A DNA stretch of 64,000 bases from Ulota crispa (GCA_963920765.1 OY987248.1:19564539-19628538); one strand, 5' to 3'. Positions 30,560-44,478 are shown, counted from the stretch's first letter. The notes: generated by a model not told the origin, from the letters alone. Program-made: numbers and translations.

Positions 30560-32911
30560 ATGGCCGTAGCCAAGGCCCAGGCGCTGATCAGCGAGAACGC
30601 TCTCGTTGTTTTCAGGTACGTCGGTCTTCAATCTGTATTTGATTTCCTTGTGCTTCTCTGGGGTTTGTAAATGTATAATTTAGGGTTTCATTGGATTCAA
30701 GATGATTCGTCAATCACCTGATGTCAATTTCCTTTTTAATTGGCCGTTGTTAGAGTCGCCGATCCTTCGGACTCAAAATTTGCCTGGCCAGCACATATCG
30801 TTTCTACGTTATGGCGCATTTTGCATAATATTTTTCGTAATTGTAGTGGCTACAGTACAATTTCTGGCGATTTATAACATAATTCAAACATTTTTACTCA
30901 AAAATGGCTCAAGATTTGCAGTCTCCTGATTGAGTTTTGTGTTGAATTTACTATGTGCTAGAAAAAGGATAAGGAGATCGACGTATGATATAACGCGTTG
31001 TGCATTAAATTGGGAAAAAGCTTACATATTGGGACTTTTCAATTTTTCATATTTAAGAGTTTTTAGGTGATTTAGAGTGAATATTATGATGATTTCTTCA
31101 AGACCTTACAATTCAATGATGGAATATCTTACAGGAATAATATAAAAACTCACTTCAAATCACCAAAATATTCTTACAAATGCAAAATTTAGTATTCTCA
31201 AAATACCTTTTGGGAAACTGCTTTTCCCAATTTAATGAATACCACTAAATTTTAGTCAGAAGAACCTTTCCTCATTTCGCAGTTGTTTTCCGAAAATTGC
31301 TGGTCAGGATTTGTTTGGTTTTTTTTTTTTTTTTTTGTAATTAAGTTTTGCTATCTTCGTTGACATGGTTTTTTGTTGTTCGGTTGCAGCAAGTCGTACT
31401 GCCCCTACTGCGTGAACGTGAAGTCTTTGTTGAAGAGCATTGGTGCGGAAGCCAAGGTTATTGAACTCGACGAAGAAAGTGAGTAATTGATTTCTTTCTT
31501 TACATTTAAAGAGTGCTTTTCTGATTGGACTGCGGTGGATGCGTGACATGATTTCACCTGCTTTCACTGAAACTGGCTGGCTATGTGCTCTACCAATTTC
31601 TAACACTCTTAGACATTCCAGACATGTCAATTGAACGCAATATTCGTTAATTTGGGAAAAAAACTCTGATTTTGTGAGTTTTGAGTTTTTCATTTTTAAG
31701 AGTTTTTAGGTGATTTTGAGTGAAGTTTGTGATGATTTTTTCAAGACCTTACATCAATGATGAAATATCCTGCAGAAATTATCAAAAAAATCACCTTTAA
31801 TAATCAAAATTTTCTCAGAAAATGCAAAATTTAGCATCCTCAGAATCTATTTTGGGAAAGTGTTTTTCCCAAATTAACGAATATCGCGTTTTGCCTCTCG
31901 AGCATTCTTTAGATTAGGATGCTTTTGTATACATCCATCTCCTTTTCGTGAAAGACATGAAAGTTAGACAATGAGCTTTAGTCAAATTATATGAATTACA
32001 GTATGTATTGTATATCATTTTAGCAGTTTTGTAGCTATTTTTGTATCTGCCATGACCATGTTTTGCCTTGATTTGAAGTACCGGTGTAATACACGTAATT
32101 AATTACTCAACATCGCTTGACTCTTGTTGTTATGAGGTTTTATAGATACTGAAAAGTGTTGATAGTGCAATTGATGTTTGGTAATTAATATATTTGTTAT
32201 ATTCAAATGCCTGGTTCTTGCAATCTAAATATGGGTGAACATGTCAAGTGGGAGTACCAGCATAGCGTGTTGGACGAGCATGAACCTGTTGAGGATTTTA
32301 GTGTCTCGTAGCCTTTGGTTGAGAATTGGAAACGTGTATAATAAACGTCTCCATCATAAGATTTTTTTCAGCAGTTTGTGAAATGTACTGGTTTGTTTTT
32401 GTACTAATGGGGTGTTTGTTCAGGTGATGGAAGTGCTGTCCAAGCTGCGCTTGCAAAGTTGACAGGACAGCGCACGGTGCCAAATGTCTTCATCGCTGGG
32501 CAACACATTGGAGGATGTGATGGTAGGGATCCTGAACAGAATTTTTTATTTTTCATTGTGCTGTTCAGGCCTACAATTTGTTTTTATTTTTAGTTGTCGA
32601 GGTTACCTGTGATCTCTCTTTAGGTTTTGGTTGTTTTCTCTTTCTTTATGACGGTCCTGTTCGGCGAATGCCATGTCAACCCGAGCATGGTTCTTGTAGA
32701 CTGTGGCGAAGTTTGAATGTTTGGTTTAAAATTCAGAAGTCGGCGTTGTCTGCCACTTGGCAGTTGGATTTATGCCTTTGTAATTGCACTGTTAAGTATT
32801 GGAAACTGATGACCAAATTTGCGCGTTGTAGATACTAAGGCGATGCACACGAAAGGGAAGTTGGTGCCGTTGCTGAAGGATGCTGGAGCTTTAAAACTTG
32901 TCAGTATGTAG
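30560..32911 (+). CDS. Glutaredoxin, CPYC type (class I)
   Basis: Four exons, 30560-30615, 31390-31478, 32424-32522 and 32832-32911, with GT..AG borders and matching phases, encode 107 residues. The enzyme uses glutathione to reduce protein disulfides and mixed glutathione disulfides. The active site is CPYC (residues 23-26) preceded by VVFSKSY; the glutathione-binding TVP motif is at 66-68 (QRTVPNVFI) and the GGCDD motif at 78-82. The typical C-terminal helix (GKLVPLLKDAGAL) follows. No signal or transit peptide is visible, so it is probably cytosolic, like plant GRXC1/GRXC2-type proteins. The start is the only ATG that gives the normal N-terminus, AKAQALISENALVVFSKSYCPYC. Leader sequence at 30320-30420 is rich in CT, as in many plant 5' UTRs. 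Introns 1 and 2 each contain one copy of the same MITE. Exact member of the GRXC sub-group not decided. Confidence 0.97.
31012..31239. mobile_element. Intronic MITE, copy 1 (glutaredoxin intron 1)
   Basis: Ends GCATTAAATTGGGAAAAAGC / GCTTTTCCCAATTTAATG. About 228 bp. Interior 'aagagtttttaggtgattt.gagtga' and 'caagaccttac' is shared with the copy in intron 2. Superfamily not decided. Confidence 0.7.
31639..31886. mobile_element. Intronic MITE, copy 2 (glutaredoxin intron 2)
   Basis: Ends ATATTCGTTAATTTGGGAAA / TTTCCCAAATTAACGAATAT. About 248 bp, same family and same orientation as 31012-31239. Ends pair over about 25 bases. Confidence 0.7.
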
Positions 32912-34445
32912 ATATGCCATGGGCTTGAAGTGCAGTACATATAAGGCTTCTGTTGTCTTCTCCACGGGTAGTTTGGGCTCGACAACTGAAACAATCAGCT
33001 CTTTATTGTTTTCGGTGTATGAGATCATCGATTGAAACTGTATATTTCTTAACAATATTGTGGATGTCCTCTACATCTAGCAGTTGGTGTAATGTCATGT
33101 TCCAATGACTCACATCTTTTGTGCAAGTACATTTCTCTTTTCTGGACCCAAACACTGTCTAGCATGGACCTAGTTTCATCACTAAATGATTACACCTTGA
33201 CCTCTTCAACACCTAGATCTTTTGTCAACTTCTTGAAGTACGATTGTAAACCAAAGCACGAAAAACAGAAAAAAACAAGACAGCCAATTTTCTTAGTATG
33301 TTATAACTGTTTCTGAACTGTAGCTCTAGGCCTTCAAACTAACCACGAACTTGAAACTAGATAGCCATTTATGTCTCTGTAGGAAAGACAACACAACCAA
33401 GTTCGGCATTGGATCCCTGGAACAAATTCCTCAATAAACAGTCGTTGATATTTGTTTTCAATAGCATTTCTTGATGCTGTGTCTATATTGAGCAACCGCC
33501 TACACAAGTCTTTTAGTAAGAATTAATTGACTTCAAATATTTGGTGACCAAAAATCGTCCCTTTAGCCGCTATAGGGACCTACTAACGAGATCAAACTAT
33601 TGGTTAATGCCAAGATTAGAGCCAGGGACCACTCAAATTCAACAACATCCCACTTGGTGGAATGTAATTAAGTTATGGAAAGTGGGATTTGGAAACCAAA
33701 CTTGCAATGGTAATTTACATGGTCTAGAAGAGGATTATAATAGAGTACATATCTACTTATTTTAGATATGGCAATGTAAAATCACAAGATTAATTTTGTA
33801 GAAAATTTTATGGCTGTAAAGTCTCAATTGTCGAATATTTCTTTAAATTTAATGAAGCTTGTAAGGGGTAAAATGTTCCAAAAATTGGGAACAGGTTCTC
33901 TACTAAGTTTTTGATTGAAGTTAAACTTTTGACATTTGACAAGAAAAGTCTGTCTTAAACAATTTGACATTAATCTTGCTGAATAGTGTTCTAACTTTGT
34001 ACCATTTTCTAACATTTAATATTTTCAATTTATTGTGCTTCATATATATGTATACACCTACAATAGTGTATTACTATGGTAACGTCAAGATTTATCTCAA
34101 ACTTGTACCCAAAAGTTTTTGCTCATAAACTTTGTTTTTTGAGAAAATCCTCAAAAATAGTAGAGCTAAGAATGCTAAACAAAACAATTTGTATTGAAAA
34201 TTGCAAGTCCATATATCATGCTTCCAAGGTTTGGGTGCATGAAATGTTCAACCAATTCATGCTCAACTAAGGTAAGAGGCTCATAAACCGTGCAATCATT
34301 TTGAACTGCTTTGTAGGAGTTTCAAAAATTGTGCACTCTATTGTGTAAATAGAGATTGCTAAACACAACACATCGTGTACTATCACTAACAGCAGATAAA
34401 AACAAAAATGTAACCCAAAAACATATATACAAATATGCTTTCAAT
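32912..34445. other. Glutaredoxin 3' region and AT-rich intergenic
   Basis: Probable 3' UTR to about 33090, then AT-rich sequence with only short frames. A TAAGGTAAGAGGCTC end-like motif at 34268-34282 resembles ends of the TA-flanked MITEs. The part next to 34445 could hold the 3' LTR of the adjoining gypsy fossil, but I could not match it to a second copy. Confidence 0.4.
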
Positions 34446-37400
34446 TGCCCCCCTTAGCTGGAGAGACCTGCGAGTCAGCTAGGACTATACTAAAAGTATA
34501 GCTAGATTCAAATGCTAAAATGAATATAAGGTCTTCAACATCTATCCACACCAAAGGTGAGGTCGTCGGCGACCGACAATGACAAGTGAACATGATGAAA
34601 AGAATGTATAAAAGATTGTAGGCCGGGTGCAATAATAAGTCCCATTGTTAATCGCCTTTGACAGGTTTTTAGTGCCAATCTCTTATTCAATCTCTCATTA
34701 GTCAAATCTTGTGCACTGCAAATCTAGCGCCTAGTCAACAAAGGTGGCAATACTGTCATCTCAAACATAGGCTTGACCTCAAGAGATTATCAACGCTTGT
34801 TCAAAGACATAGCATGGCCTGAAGATCTCCTACAACAAGGACAAATCCAATTTCCTAGAGGCAGAGTTGACAAGGGCAGAACTAAGCATGCCATATGCCA
34901 ACCACGTTGGCACTGGTCACACAAAAGCATAGTAGCCGCGCATTTCTTCTCTCCACAAACAAAACAAGGTAGTTTCTCTAGCACCACTACCAACTTTAGT
35001 TGCACGATACTATCAATGGGCAAGTAACAAGAAGCACAATTTTTAGAATGCTCCATGCACTTTTGTCCATCCTTGCATTCCAACAAGATAATGCCATTAT
35101 GTAAGACGTTCTTCACGCGAAGAATGGTACGTCTTGCTCTGACATCTAATGTAAAAGGCGCTTCACGTTGCAAATACACATAATCTCCTTGATAGAACCT
35201 TTGCAATTGAAGTCGATAAGCGCCGCTACAAATGCGTGCATAACGCAAAGAATTTCAATGTTGGACTATGTGTAAGTTTTCCAAAGCCATAGGCATGGCC
35301 CTCCTAAAGAACTCAGCCTGATCATGTAGACATTGAGTCCAAACATCTGGACTATCTAAGTCTACAATTAAAGCTAGCTTCTCATGCACGGAGCTAGGCA
35401 AAATAGGCTCCTGTCCATATAGCAGCTGATAAGGGCTGTAAGAAGCCAAAGAAGCCTGCTTACTAAAACTAAAATCCATGGCACTCCATAGTAACATCAA
35501 GTCCCAATCTCGATGATTTCTACAAAACAATCTATACTTGCATAAACCACGTTTGACTATTTAAACAACTCGTTCAGCCAAACCATCTGTCTCAAGGTGA
35601 TCTCTAGAGGTGGTGCGGTGATCAACCAAAGCTTTGGTGCATAGAGTCTCAAAAGCCCCTGGAAACTTTCGCCCTTGATCTATCAAGACTTCAGCCGGTG
35701 CTCCAAAATGTGCCAATACTTGGTCAAGATATGCCATAGTTGCTAACTCCAAAGAGTTCTGAGGCAAAACAGCAAGCTCAATCCACTTGCTAAAATGCTC
35801 TACCATCACCCACACGTATTTGGCTCCACGTGGGGTGACAACGAGCGGCCCCGCAAAGTCCAAAGACCAATGATAATCTACATCCATGATAGATAAAGGC
35901 CTCAACTGTGGAAATAAGGTGTTAAAACTTGATCTCAATCGATTACACACCTCACATTGAGAAACATTGGTGAAAACTTGCTGATACATGCCAATCACTA
36001 ATACTAATTACGCAACATAGAATGCGTCATACACACTCCAAAATGACCAAGCTCCTCATGTACTTACTGTATCAAAAAAGTTCTCTGGTCCAATCGATGA
36101 ACTATGCTCCTAGCTTCATTCGGTCAAACTCAAATTAATAAGCCGTTATCCCAACGGAATTTTGCTATTTGATGATAAACTCTGTCTCGCTCCATGGTAG
36201 AAATATCCAAAGGAAAAAATCCATGCTAAAGTTAGTGCAAAACCACTAAGTCTTTCCACACATCTTTAATAGCCTGAGACTTATCAGGCTCATCATCCAA
36301 ACCTAAATCAGCTGCTTCAATAGCAAATCTTGACATCAAAGTCAAATATGCAAGTGCATGCTAGTCTGGAATTGCCTCCCTATTGCAATCCCTATGCCAT
36401 CAAGCACTAGTCAAATCCTCATCAGAGAGACTTGGATTGCAAGAAAGCCCATCCGCATCCAAGTTAGTGATATCAGCTCGGTGAACAACTTCAAAGTCAT
36501 ACTCTTAAAGTAGTAGAGCCCACCTAACAAACTTGCCGGTGAGTTTAACTAACTCCATAAGCCACTTCAAAAGTTGATGATCTGTCACCAATGTGAACCA
36601 TTGTCCATATATAAAAGGCAAAAAATGTGAAATGGTCTGCACCACAACTAAAGCTTCTCCTTCATAAGACGAATAGTTGGACTTCGCCAAATTGTTACTC
36701 TTTGAAACAAAGGCAATAACATACTTCCATCCTTCTTCAACATTCTAAGTCAACACTGCACCTAATTTCACTGTACTCCAACCTGTGTATAATTGGAAAG
36801 GCCTAGTAACATCAGGACGTCAAAGCACAAGTACTGAGCCCAACTTTTGTTTCAACGTATTAAAAAGCAATTGCTGCTCACAATTTCATATCTAAATCTG
36901 GTCTTTGCTAGTGAGCATAGCCAAAGGTTTGATAATCAAACAAAAATTCTTGACAAAGTGGCAAAAATAATTTGTTAAGCTAAGAAATGCGCATAGCCTT
37001 AGAACATCACAAGGTGCTAGAAGCTTTTGAAGAGCATCCACTTTTGCCTACTATATGTCAAGTCTCCCTAAAACTATCATGTGTCTCAAATCAAACCACT
37101 GATCGTGCAAGAATTTGCATTTGCCATAATGCAAACGCAATCTTTACTCACGCAACCGATCAAAAACGGCTTGCAAATGCCTCACATGCTCCTGAGGTGA
37201 ACTATTAAAGACAACAACATAATCAATGTAGCACCGAATGAATAGCAATCCAATCAAAACACAATCCATCACACTCTAAAACTCAGTAGGTGCGTTTTTA
37301 AGACCAAAATGAAGAAATTTTTAATGATAGAGTAGTTATCTGCCATCATGATCCACTCTCCAAAATGCAATCTTCACACAATTTTCCAACCGTAATGGCA

Positions 37401-38734
37401 ACTAGTGGTATCCAAATCTCAAATCCAATATACTGAAGATTTGAGCTGATCCCACTGCATCAAATAACTCCTCTAATGTCGACACAGGATATCAGTCTGA
37501 TTTGGTATTTTTATTGACCGGACGGTAATCTCCACACAACCTCTTTTCAATCCAATTTCTAAAGATATCATTCTTAGAAGACATAGTTGTAGCACAAGCA
37601 TACTTGCCATTGGATAACTCAATTAAATTCGCAGCTAAAAGCTCTTGACATTGGGCTTAAATACCGGTCCTCTCAGAACTATTCAGCTTGTAAAAACGTC
37701 TAAAGATCGGATGATCATCCGCATGTTGAATGTGAATGGACTTACTTTTATAACCTTCCAAATCATGAAGGTTAAAAGCAAAGCAACTCCGATACGAATG
37801 GATAAATATTCGCACCCCATGTGCCTCAAATTTTTTAAGATGATGGCCTAAACTCAAAGGCTAATCATCAAATTCCATGGTAGTTTTTTCTATCAACGAA
37901 TCACCACTAAATGTAGGCGTAACCTGTGGTCACTAATCAGAAGAGAGAGGGACAATATCACTACCCCAACATTGCCATTTAAGGCTAAAATAGCAAAGGT
38001 TTTTTGAACTTGAAACCCATTCAAAGCTTGCCACTGAAAATAAAAATAATGCTCAGAATCCTTTTTAACAATAGCGATTGACATTCAAATTGCCCCCTGA
38101 CCATTGTCCTCTACTCCCAAAGTGAACAAATGGCCATTTTGTTGCTGAACAGCAAAGCAAATGTCAATACTTCAAAACATGGTATGAAGATCCATAACTT
38201 GACCAAATACAAACCGCCGTTGACCTTCAATGAGATCATGAGCTGCTGTAGTGCCAATAAAAAAATCCATGGCACGCTTTTGCTCATCCGCATTAGGTTC
38301 CTCATAAGTATGATTATGAGAAGTCCACATCATACTAGGTCCATGTGCTCGGAATGCAAAGAATTTATGATATATAACAAAAGTTGGTAATGCCTCGTAA
38401 AACTTCATAACCTTGTTGAACGAAGCAAAGGAAAGTGAATCTTTTTTTGTCACAGCCAAAGGTTCCATGTAGTTATCCAAAATATCTTTTACAACACGTT
38501 ATGAAGATTTGATAACTTGTGAAAGTATCTTAGCCAACATAGAAGATGACATCATGTTGGTCCAAAGCCAACGAAGTCGGTGGGCAAATAATCCCAATGC
38601 TGCAGCATCCACAAAAATTGGAAGGCCGAAAATTTGACAAGTATAATGGCCATTTTTCATCACTTTTGGCCAATTATTACCTAATAAAGGTACGTTTTTA
38701 AAAATATATCCATATAGAATGGTTTGATGATTAT

Positions 38735-39110
38735 TATCAAGGACAGACTTAGCGACGAGAATAAAGTAGAGGAAATGTAGAATAAAAAGAAGAGTTCAAA
38801 AGTGTACTTAAAACCAAGGCTATAGTAGTATATTAGAAAATAGCAATACAAAGCAAAGCTAAGGCTTGAAAGCCAAAGACTAAGACGGCAAAATGAGTTG
38901 TCGAGACTGAGGAATATCTCAGTCTCTACTCCTTTATATACTAGAGATCGAAGCTTGTCCATCAAGTTTAGAAGTTATTTGAGAAGCTTCCTTTGATTTG
39001 GATGGCACTTGAACTGCTTCTACTAGGTAAAAAACTTCTTCAGAAGCTTTTAATTTTCTAGAATTTTTAGGAACTTTTTAGAATTAGTCAATCAGTTCAT
39101 GTTCGTGACA
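38735..39110 (-). repeat. 3' LTR of element B
   Basis: 376 bp; pairs with 44102-44478. On the minus strand it starts TGTCACGAAC directly after a purine-rich tract. Length and terminal TG support an LTR. Confidence 0.8.
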
Positions 39111-42100
39111 TTATCTCCCCTTCAAGCTCCAAGATCCTTCGAGGAATTTGTGTAGTTGTTGCTCTTAGCTTCATTGGTTGCTATTGATGAAATTTTGGAA
39201 TCTTCATGAGAGTATTCGATAATTTTGAAGCTGGTTTCCATGTACGTTTGCTAATCAAGAAGTCGTGTCAATGAACAAAGTATTTGACTTCCTTCTCCGC
39301 ATCTTTGAATTTAAAATTTTCTCAACTTCATACTCTTTGATGCTATTTACTTTAATATAAAGCGGCGGAGGTTGAATTCTTCCAAAAAAGTTAGATTCTC
39401 TATAGGTTTTCAAAAGTGAAACATAAAACACTAGATCTATCTTCATTGCTGCTAGTAATTGTATTCAATATGCAACAGCGTTGATTTGTTTTTCAATGCT
39501 AAATGGTCCAATCCAGCAATAATTAAGTTTGTTGCTTGGACGAGTTGTCTTGATATTACGTTGTAGTAGCTATACTTTTTCACCCACTTGAAATTGTGGT
39601 TGCATCTTTTCTTCTCACATTAGCAAATTCTTTGTATCGTACTTGAGCTTCTTCTGAATGAGCTTTCATTGTTGTATGTAGCTCTTGTAAACACATCGTC
39701 AAATTCTTTGCTCTAAGGCTCTTCCTTTTTCAAGCTGATAGCATATCGATTTTTGGATGATGTCTATAATTTGCGTAAAATAGAATCTCTTGAGTTTATG
39801 CATGTTTACTATTGTTGTATGCAAACTCTACAAGCGGTAGCAAAGACACGCAATCATCTTGTTGATAATTTATGATACATTGTAAATATTGCTCCAATAC
39901 TTGATTTACGCGTTTGGTATATCCATCTATTTGATGATGAAAAACCAAAGAAAGCTTGATCTTCACTTGTAAGGTTTCAAATAGTTATTGCCAGAATTTG
40001 GAGATGAATTGCAGGCCTCTGTCAGACACAATATCTTTAAATAGTCTATGATATCGATAAATGTTGTCGATGAAAAACTTAGCTGTTTCTTCTCTAGTGA
40101 TTGTCTTTTTACATAGAACAAAATGCGCCATCTTTGAAAACCAATAAATTATCACACAAATAGAATCAAATTTAGCCGAAAGTGATAAATCTGTAATGAA
40201 GTCTGTAGAAACAGATGACCATGGTTGTTTTGGCACTGGTAAAAGCTATAAAAGTTTATATGGTCAATATCACGGATTTTTAGAGCTAGAATATGTGTCA
40301 CAAGATAGAACAAACTCTTTGATGGTCTTCCACATCTGTAGCCACCAAAAATCTCGAAAAATGAGTTTCAACGTTTTATTGAAACCAAAATGTCCAACAA
40401 TTAAAAGGTCATGACGTGTTTGCATGATTTGAAAACGTTGTGGTCTATCCGGAATGTATAGACGTTTTTCAAAGTATAAAAGTTGACCTTCAATCTTGAA
40501 TTCAGTGGAATCTTTTATAAAGTTATTAGAACGTTACTTGATATCAAGCACCGAGGCATCTGTAGCTGATGTTGTTTCGATTCGTCTAGAAAACTAAAAT
40601 CAGTTGGAGATGAGACTTGAGCTGCTTGTAAACGAAGGTGCTTAGGATTCAAGAGCGTCGTCCGTTGTTGATCATATGCTGCATCCCATTTTTTAGACAT
40701 AAGATTAGATCTTCTAGATAAGGCATCAAATAACATTTGTTGCTTCTCAAGTCGATGTATGATGTTAAAGTCCAATCTAAATAGAGACATATTCCAACGG
40801 GTTTAACGACGATTCAAAATACGAGTAGATATGAAATATTCAAGGTTTTTGTGATCAGTACATACTCTCACTTGGTGTGCAACGCGTTTGAAAAAATGAC
40901 ATCATTCTTGGAAAAATTTCACGATTGCAAGTAGCTTTTTATTGTAGATTTCATAGTTGATTTCTGTTGCGCTAAGCTTTCTTGAGTGGAAAGCAACTAG
41001 ATGGAACTTTTTGTCTTCTTTTTGTTGTAACAATATCGCATCCAATGCAAAATTTAAAGCATCTGTCTCCAAAAAAAACGGCTTGGAAAAATCTAGATTT
41101 ATCAAAATTAAAGCTGTAGTAAAAGTTTTTTTCAGTGTTCAAAAAGCCTTATCTGCTTTTTGACTCCAATCTAACATATCTTTGCATGTGAGTTGCGTAA
41201 GTAGAGTGGCTATTTGAGAATAGATTTTAATGAAGATTTGAAAAAAATTTGCAAAACCAAGAAAACATTGAACATTGCATACCATCTTTGGAATTGTCTA
41301 ATTTAATACGGCTTGAATTCTCTTGAAATCCATTGAAATACCGTCATTCGAAATGATATAGCTAAGAAACTCAACTTGAGTATTGTGAAAATCATATTTT
41401 TTGAACTTGGCGTATAGTCCCGCATTGCAAAACTTTTCAAGTACTAGCTTTACATGTTTTTCATATTGAATTAGATCCTCAGAGTATATCAAAATATCAT
41501 TTAAATAGCAAACAATAAAATTGTCTAGAAATTTTTGGAATATATTATTTACAATGTGTTGAAAGATTGCCAGTGCATTTGTAAGTTCAAAAGGCATGAA
41601 GTTGTATTTAAAGTGGCCATACATTGTCTAAAAAGTTGACTTCCATTCGTCACTTTCTTTAATTTATACAAGTTTGTACGCTCCTCTAAGATCGATCTTG
41701 CTATAGATCTTTGCTTATATGATTTGATCAAAACGACCGCTGATTAGAGGTAATGGATACCGATTCTTGATTGTAACTTTATTGAGGCCTCAATAATCCA
41801 TGCACATTCATAAAAATCCATCTTTCTTCTTCACAAATAAGATAAGCGCACCAGCTGGAGACTTGAAGTGTCGAATAAAATTTTTAGCCAAATTTTCATT
41901 AAGATAATCTTTCAATGCAAAAAGCTCATTTTGCACTAGATTATAAATGGGGCCAAAAAGTGGTTGTGCACCTTGCTCAGGATCAATGGTGCAATTATAT
42001 AATCGATATTTAGGCAAAATATCTACATTCTTCTTCTGAAAGACATTTTGATATTTTTTGTAGTTTTTTAGAAGCGTGAGTGTCTTGTTGGTTTGCTCAG

Positions 42101-44101
42101 ATATTGAAATAGAATATGTCACATATATATTTCTCCATCTTTAACAACTTGCATAAATGCTTGAGCTCCAACAAATAAAGGTTTAGACACTTTCTGGCCT
42201 GAAGGTTCCATAGATTTAACCAATGATTTATCTGAAAAAAAATTTTCAAAAAGAAATGTAATACTACAGTTTGCCCAATCAATTTGGGGGTTATACTTTT
42301 CAAACCAAAAAAAATTTAAAATCACAAAACTGGAAGGAGAATGAATCCCATTGTAAATTACGTGGCTACCATGGTTTTTTACTACTGTCTGTAAGGAAGT
42401 CATTTTGTGGATAACATCGCCAGAAGATAGCAGTCGTCCGTCAGTAACTTCAACGTGAACGATCTTTTACTTTTGAACCATGGGATTCATATGCAGTTTT
42501 ACGAACAACTCATTTATAAAACATGCTGAGGCTCCGGAATCTACCAAAGCATCGACTTTAATATTTTTAGGACCTAAATAAATTGATATGGTAAAACAAA
42601 AAGCGGGATTTGCAAATAACATAAGACTTCTAGATGTCAACAATGTTGTAAGATCCAATCGCACGGTCCCTATTGTGACTGAACTTTGTCGTTTTCCTGT
42701 TGAACGTTGATACTCCAAAGTTGTAAAGTGTATCGTTGTTTTTCAAAACAATCCCTAACCCTATGTTCTTCTTTTCCACAGAAAAGACATAATCCTCCTT
42801 TGCGTTGATGTTACATCTCTTGTTCTATAAGGGGTTTGAATCAAACTGCATCAATTTGCATGTTTTCAGTTTTGGATTGTTTTCCTGAACTTGGAATTGA
42901 AGAAGTGGCGGAATAGCCAGTATAAGGCTGCGGCGTACTTTATATTCGTTTATCTTGTTGCCGCTTAAATAGCATATTGTTACACTTGACAGCTTGACTA
43001 ATAGCCTCGTTCAATGTTACAGGGTCTGGTAACGAAAGTAGTAAGTCTTTTACTTCGTCATATAAACCATAATAAAATTGGCTTATCAAAGTTTGTTTGC
43101 TCCAGTTAATGTTGCATGTGAGTTGATGAAAATCTAAAGCATAAACTAATGCTAAACGTCCTCTTTATTGTAAACTCCAAATCGTTATTGTTGCAAAGCG
43201 TATTTTGTCATGCTCACCAAATGCTTCTCCAAAAATGTCTAAAAACACTTCAAAACTGTTAAGTATCGGAGAGTTCTTCTCAAAAAGCGGTACAAATCAA
43301 GAAAGTGCTTGTCCAGATAACAAAATTCCCACCAATCCAATGCGAGCTGCATCTGTCAAATATCGTTGTAGTTGAAGAAGCAAAATGAGCCGAGTTTGAT
43401 TGACAAAACCACAAAATTTAAAACGTGTACCGTCAAATTTTTCCGGAAAGCTGACTCTAAGTTCTTTACTCTTACTAAAACTTGAAGCTTGCAACATGGA
43501 ACTTGAAATATTGTTAGCTTGAATAGTTGGTGCAGATGTTGCAATATATTTCCGCTCTATAGATTGTTGCAGCCTTGCTTTGAAGCCAAAAAGCTTTTGA
43601 TTAAGTTTTTCGGTCTGCTTAAACATTTGTTGTCGCTCTAGATTCGTGATTATAATTGCGGACATGATTGCATCAAATTTTGAATCGTTTATAATAACTT
43701 CGTTCATTTTTGTCATAATGATAACGTATTATTCTAGTAATATACGTTGATAAAAACAACAAGAGTACGAACGCTCGGAAAGATAAACGGAGTAAGCTGT
43801 GACAATAACGCTTTGAAGCTAGTTTCACCAAACTTTTATACAACTTTCTCTCTAAATTTCTGTTTAGATCTGCTAATAATACGGATTTCAAGATTGGAAT
43901 TGAATTCACGGACAAGAGGTCTATTCAAGTCCATAGATCTTAATAGTAGAGAAAATCTATAGTGAAAACAGACAACACCATCAATTTAAAAGTGGGTAAT
44001 CCGCAATTTCTAAAATACTTTGCAGTTTTCAAATAGAGGAATAACCCGCGCTTTATTCAAAATTAGAAAGTTTTGATGATGTTAAAGCGGTCTCGACAAA
44101 C

Positions 44102-44478
44102 TGTCAGAGACAAATTCAGTAACAAGAACAAAGTAGATGAAACGTAGAATCAAGACAAAATCTCAAAAGTGTATTTAGAACTAAGGTTCTAATAGTATAT
44201 TAGAAAGTAGTAATACAAGACAAGACTAAGGTTTGAAGGCCAATGACTAAGATGGCAAAATGAGTTGTCGAGATTGAAGAACATCTAAGTTTTGACTCCT
44301 TTGTACATTAGAGATTGAAGCTTGTCCATCAAACTTGGAAGTTAATTGAAAAGCTTCCTCTAATTTGGACTGCACTTGAGCTGTTTTTACTAGGTAGAAA
44401 GTTTCTTGAGAAGCTTTTAACTTTCTAGAATCTTTTAGAAACTTTCTAGAAGTAGTCAATCGATTCATGTCCATGACA
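44102..44478 (-). repeat. 5' LTR of element B
   Basis: 377 bp; on the minus strand it starts TGTCATGGAC and ends ...CTCTGACA. The sequence following it (lower coordinates) should be the primer-binding site but matches no tRNA that I recognise. Confidence 0.8.

Larger units (their letters stand above)
38735..44478 (-). mobile_element. Fossil Ty3/gypsy chromovirus, Tcn1-like (element B), nested in A
   Basis: 5.7 kb on the minus strand with an LTR at each end and a 5-bp duplication that now differs at one base (ATTAT 38730-38734, GTTAT 44479-44483). Order: gag (about 43720-43300), CCHC zinc knuckle near 42770, protease (about 42600-42490, DSGASA), reverse transcriptase (about 42120-41300, YLNDILIYS), RNase H (about 41105-40900), integrase (about 40240-39985), and a chromodomain-like tail near 39350-39260. 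A polypurine tract adjoins the 3' LTR at 39111-39120. The reverse transcriptase wording (AGLYAKFKKYDF) is closer to fungal-type Tcn1 chromoviruses than to common angiosperm ones. Broken, with well over ten interruptions; the LTRs differ at roughly one base in six by eye, so it is old. Confidence 0.85.

Noticed and set aside
33700-34446. Candidate 3' LTR of the PHD-bearing gypsy fossil
   Set aside because: No matching second copy found at 47641-48477 or beyond, so LTR status cannot be supported.
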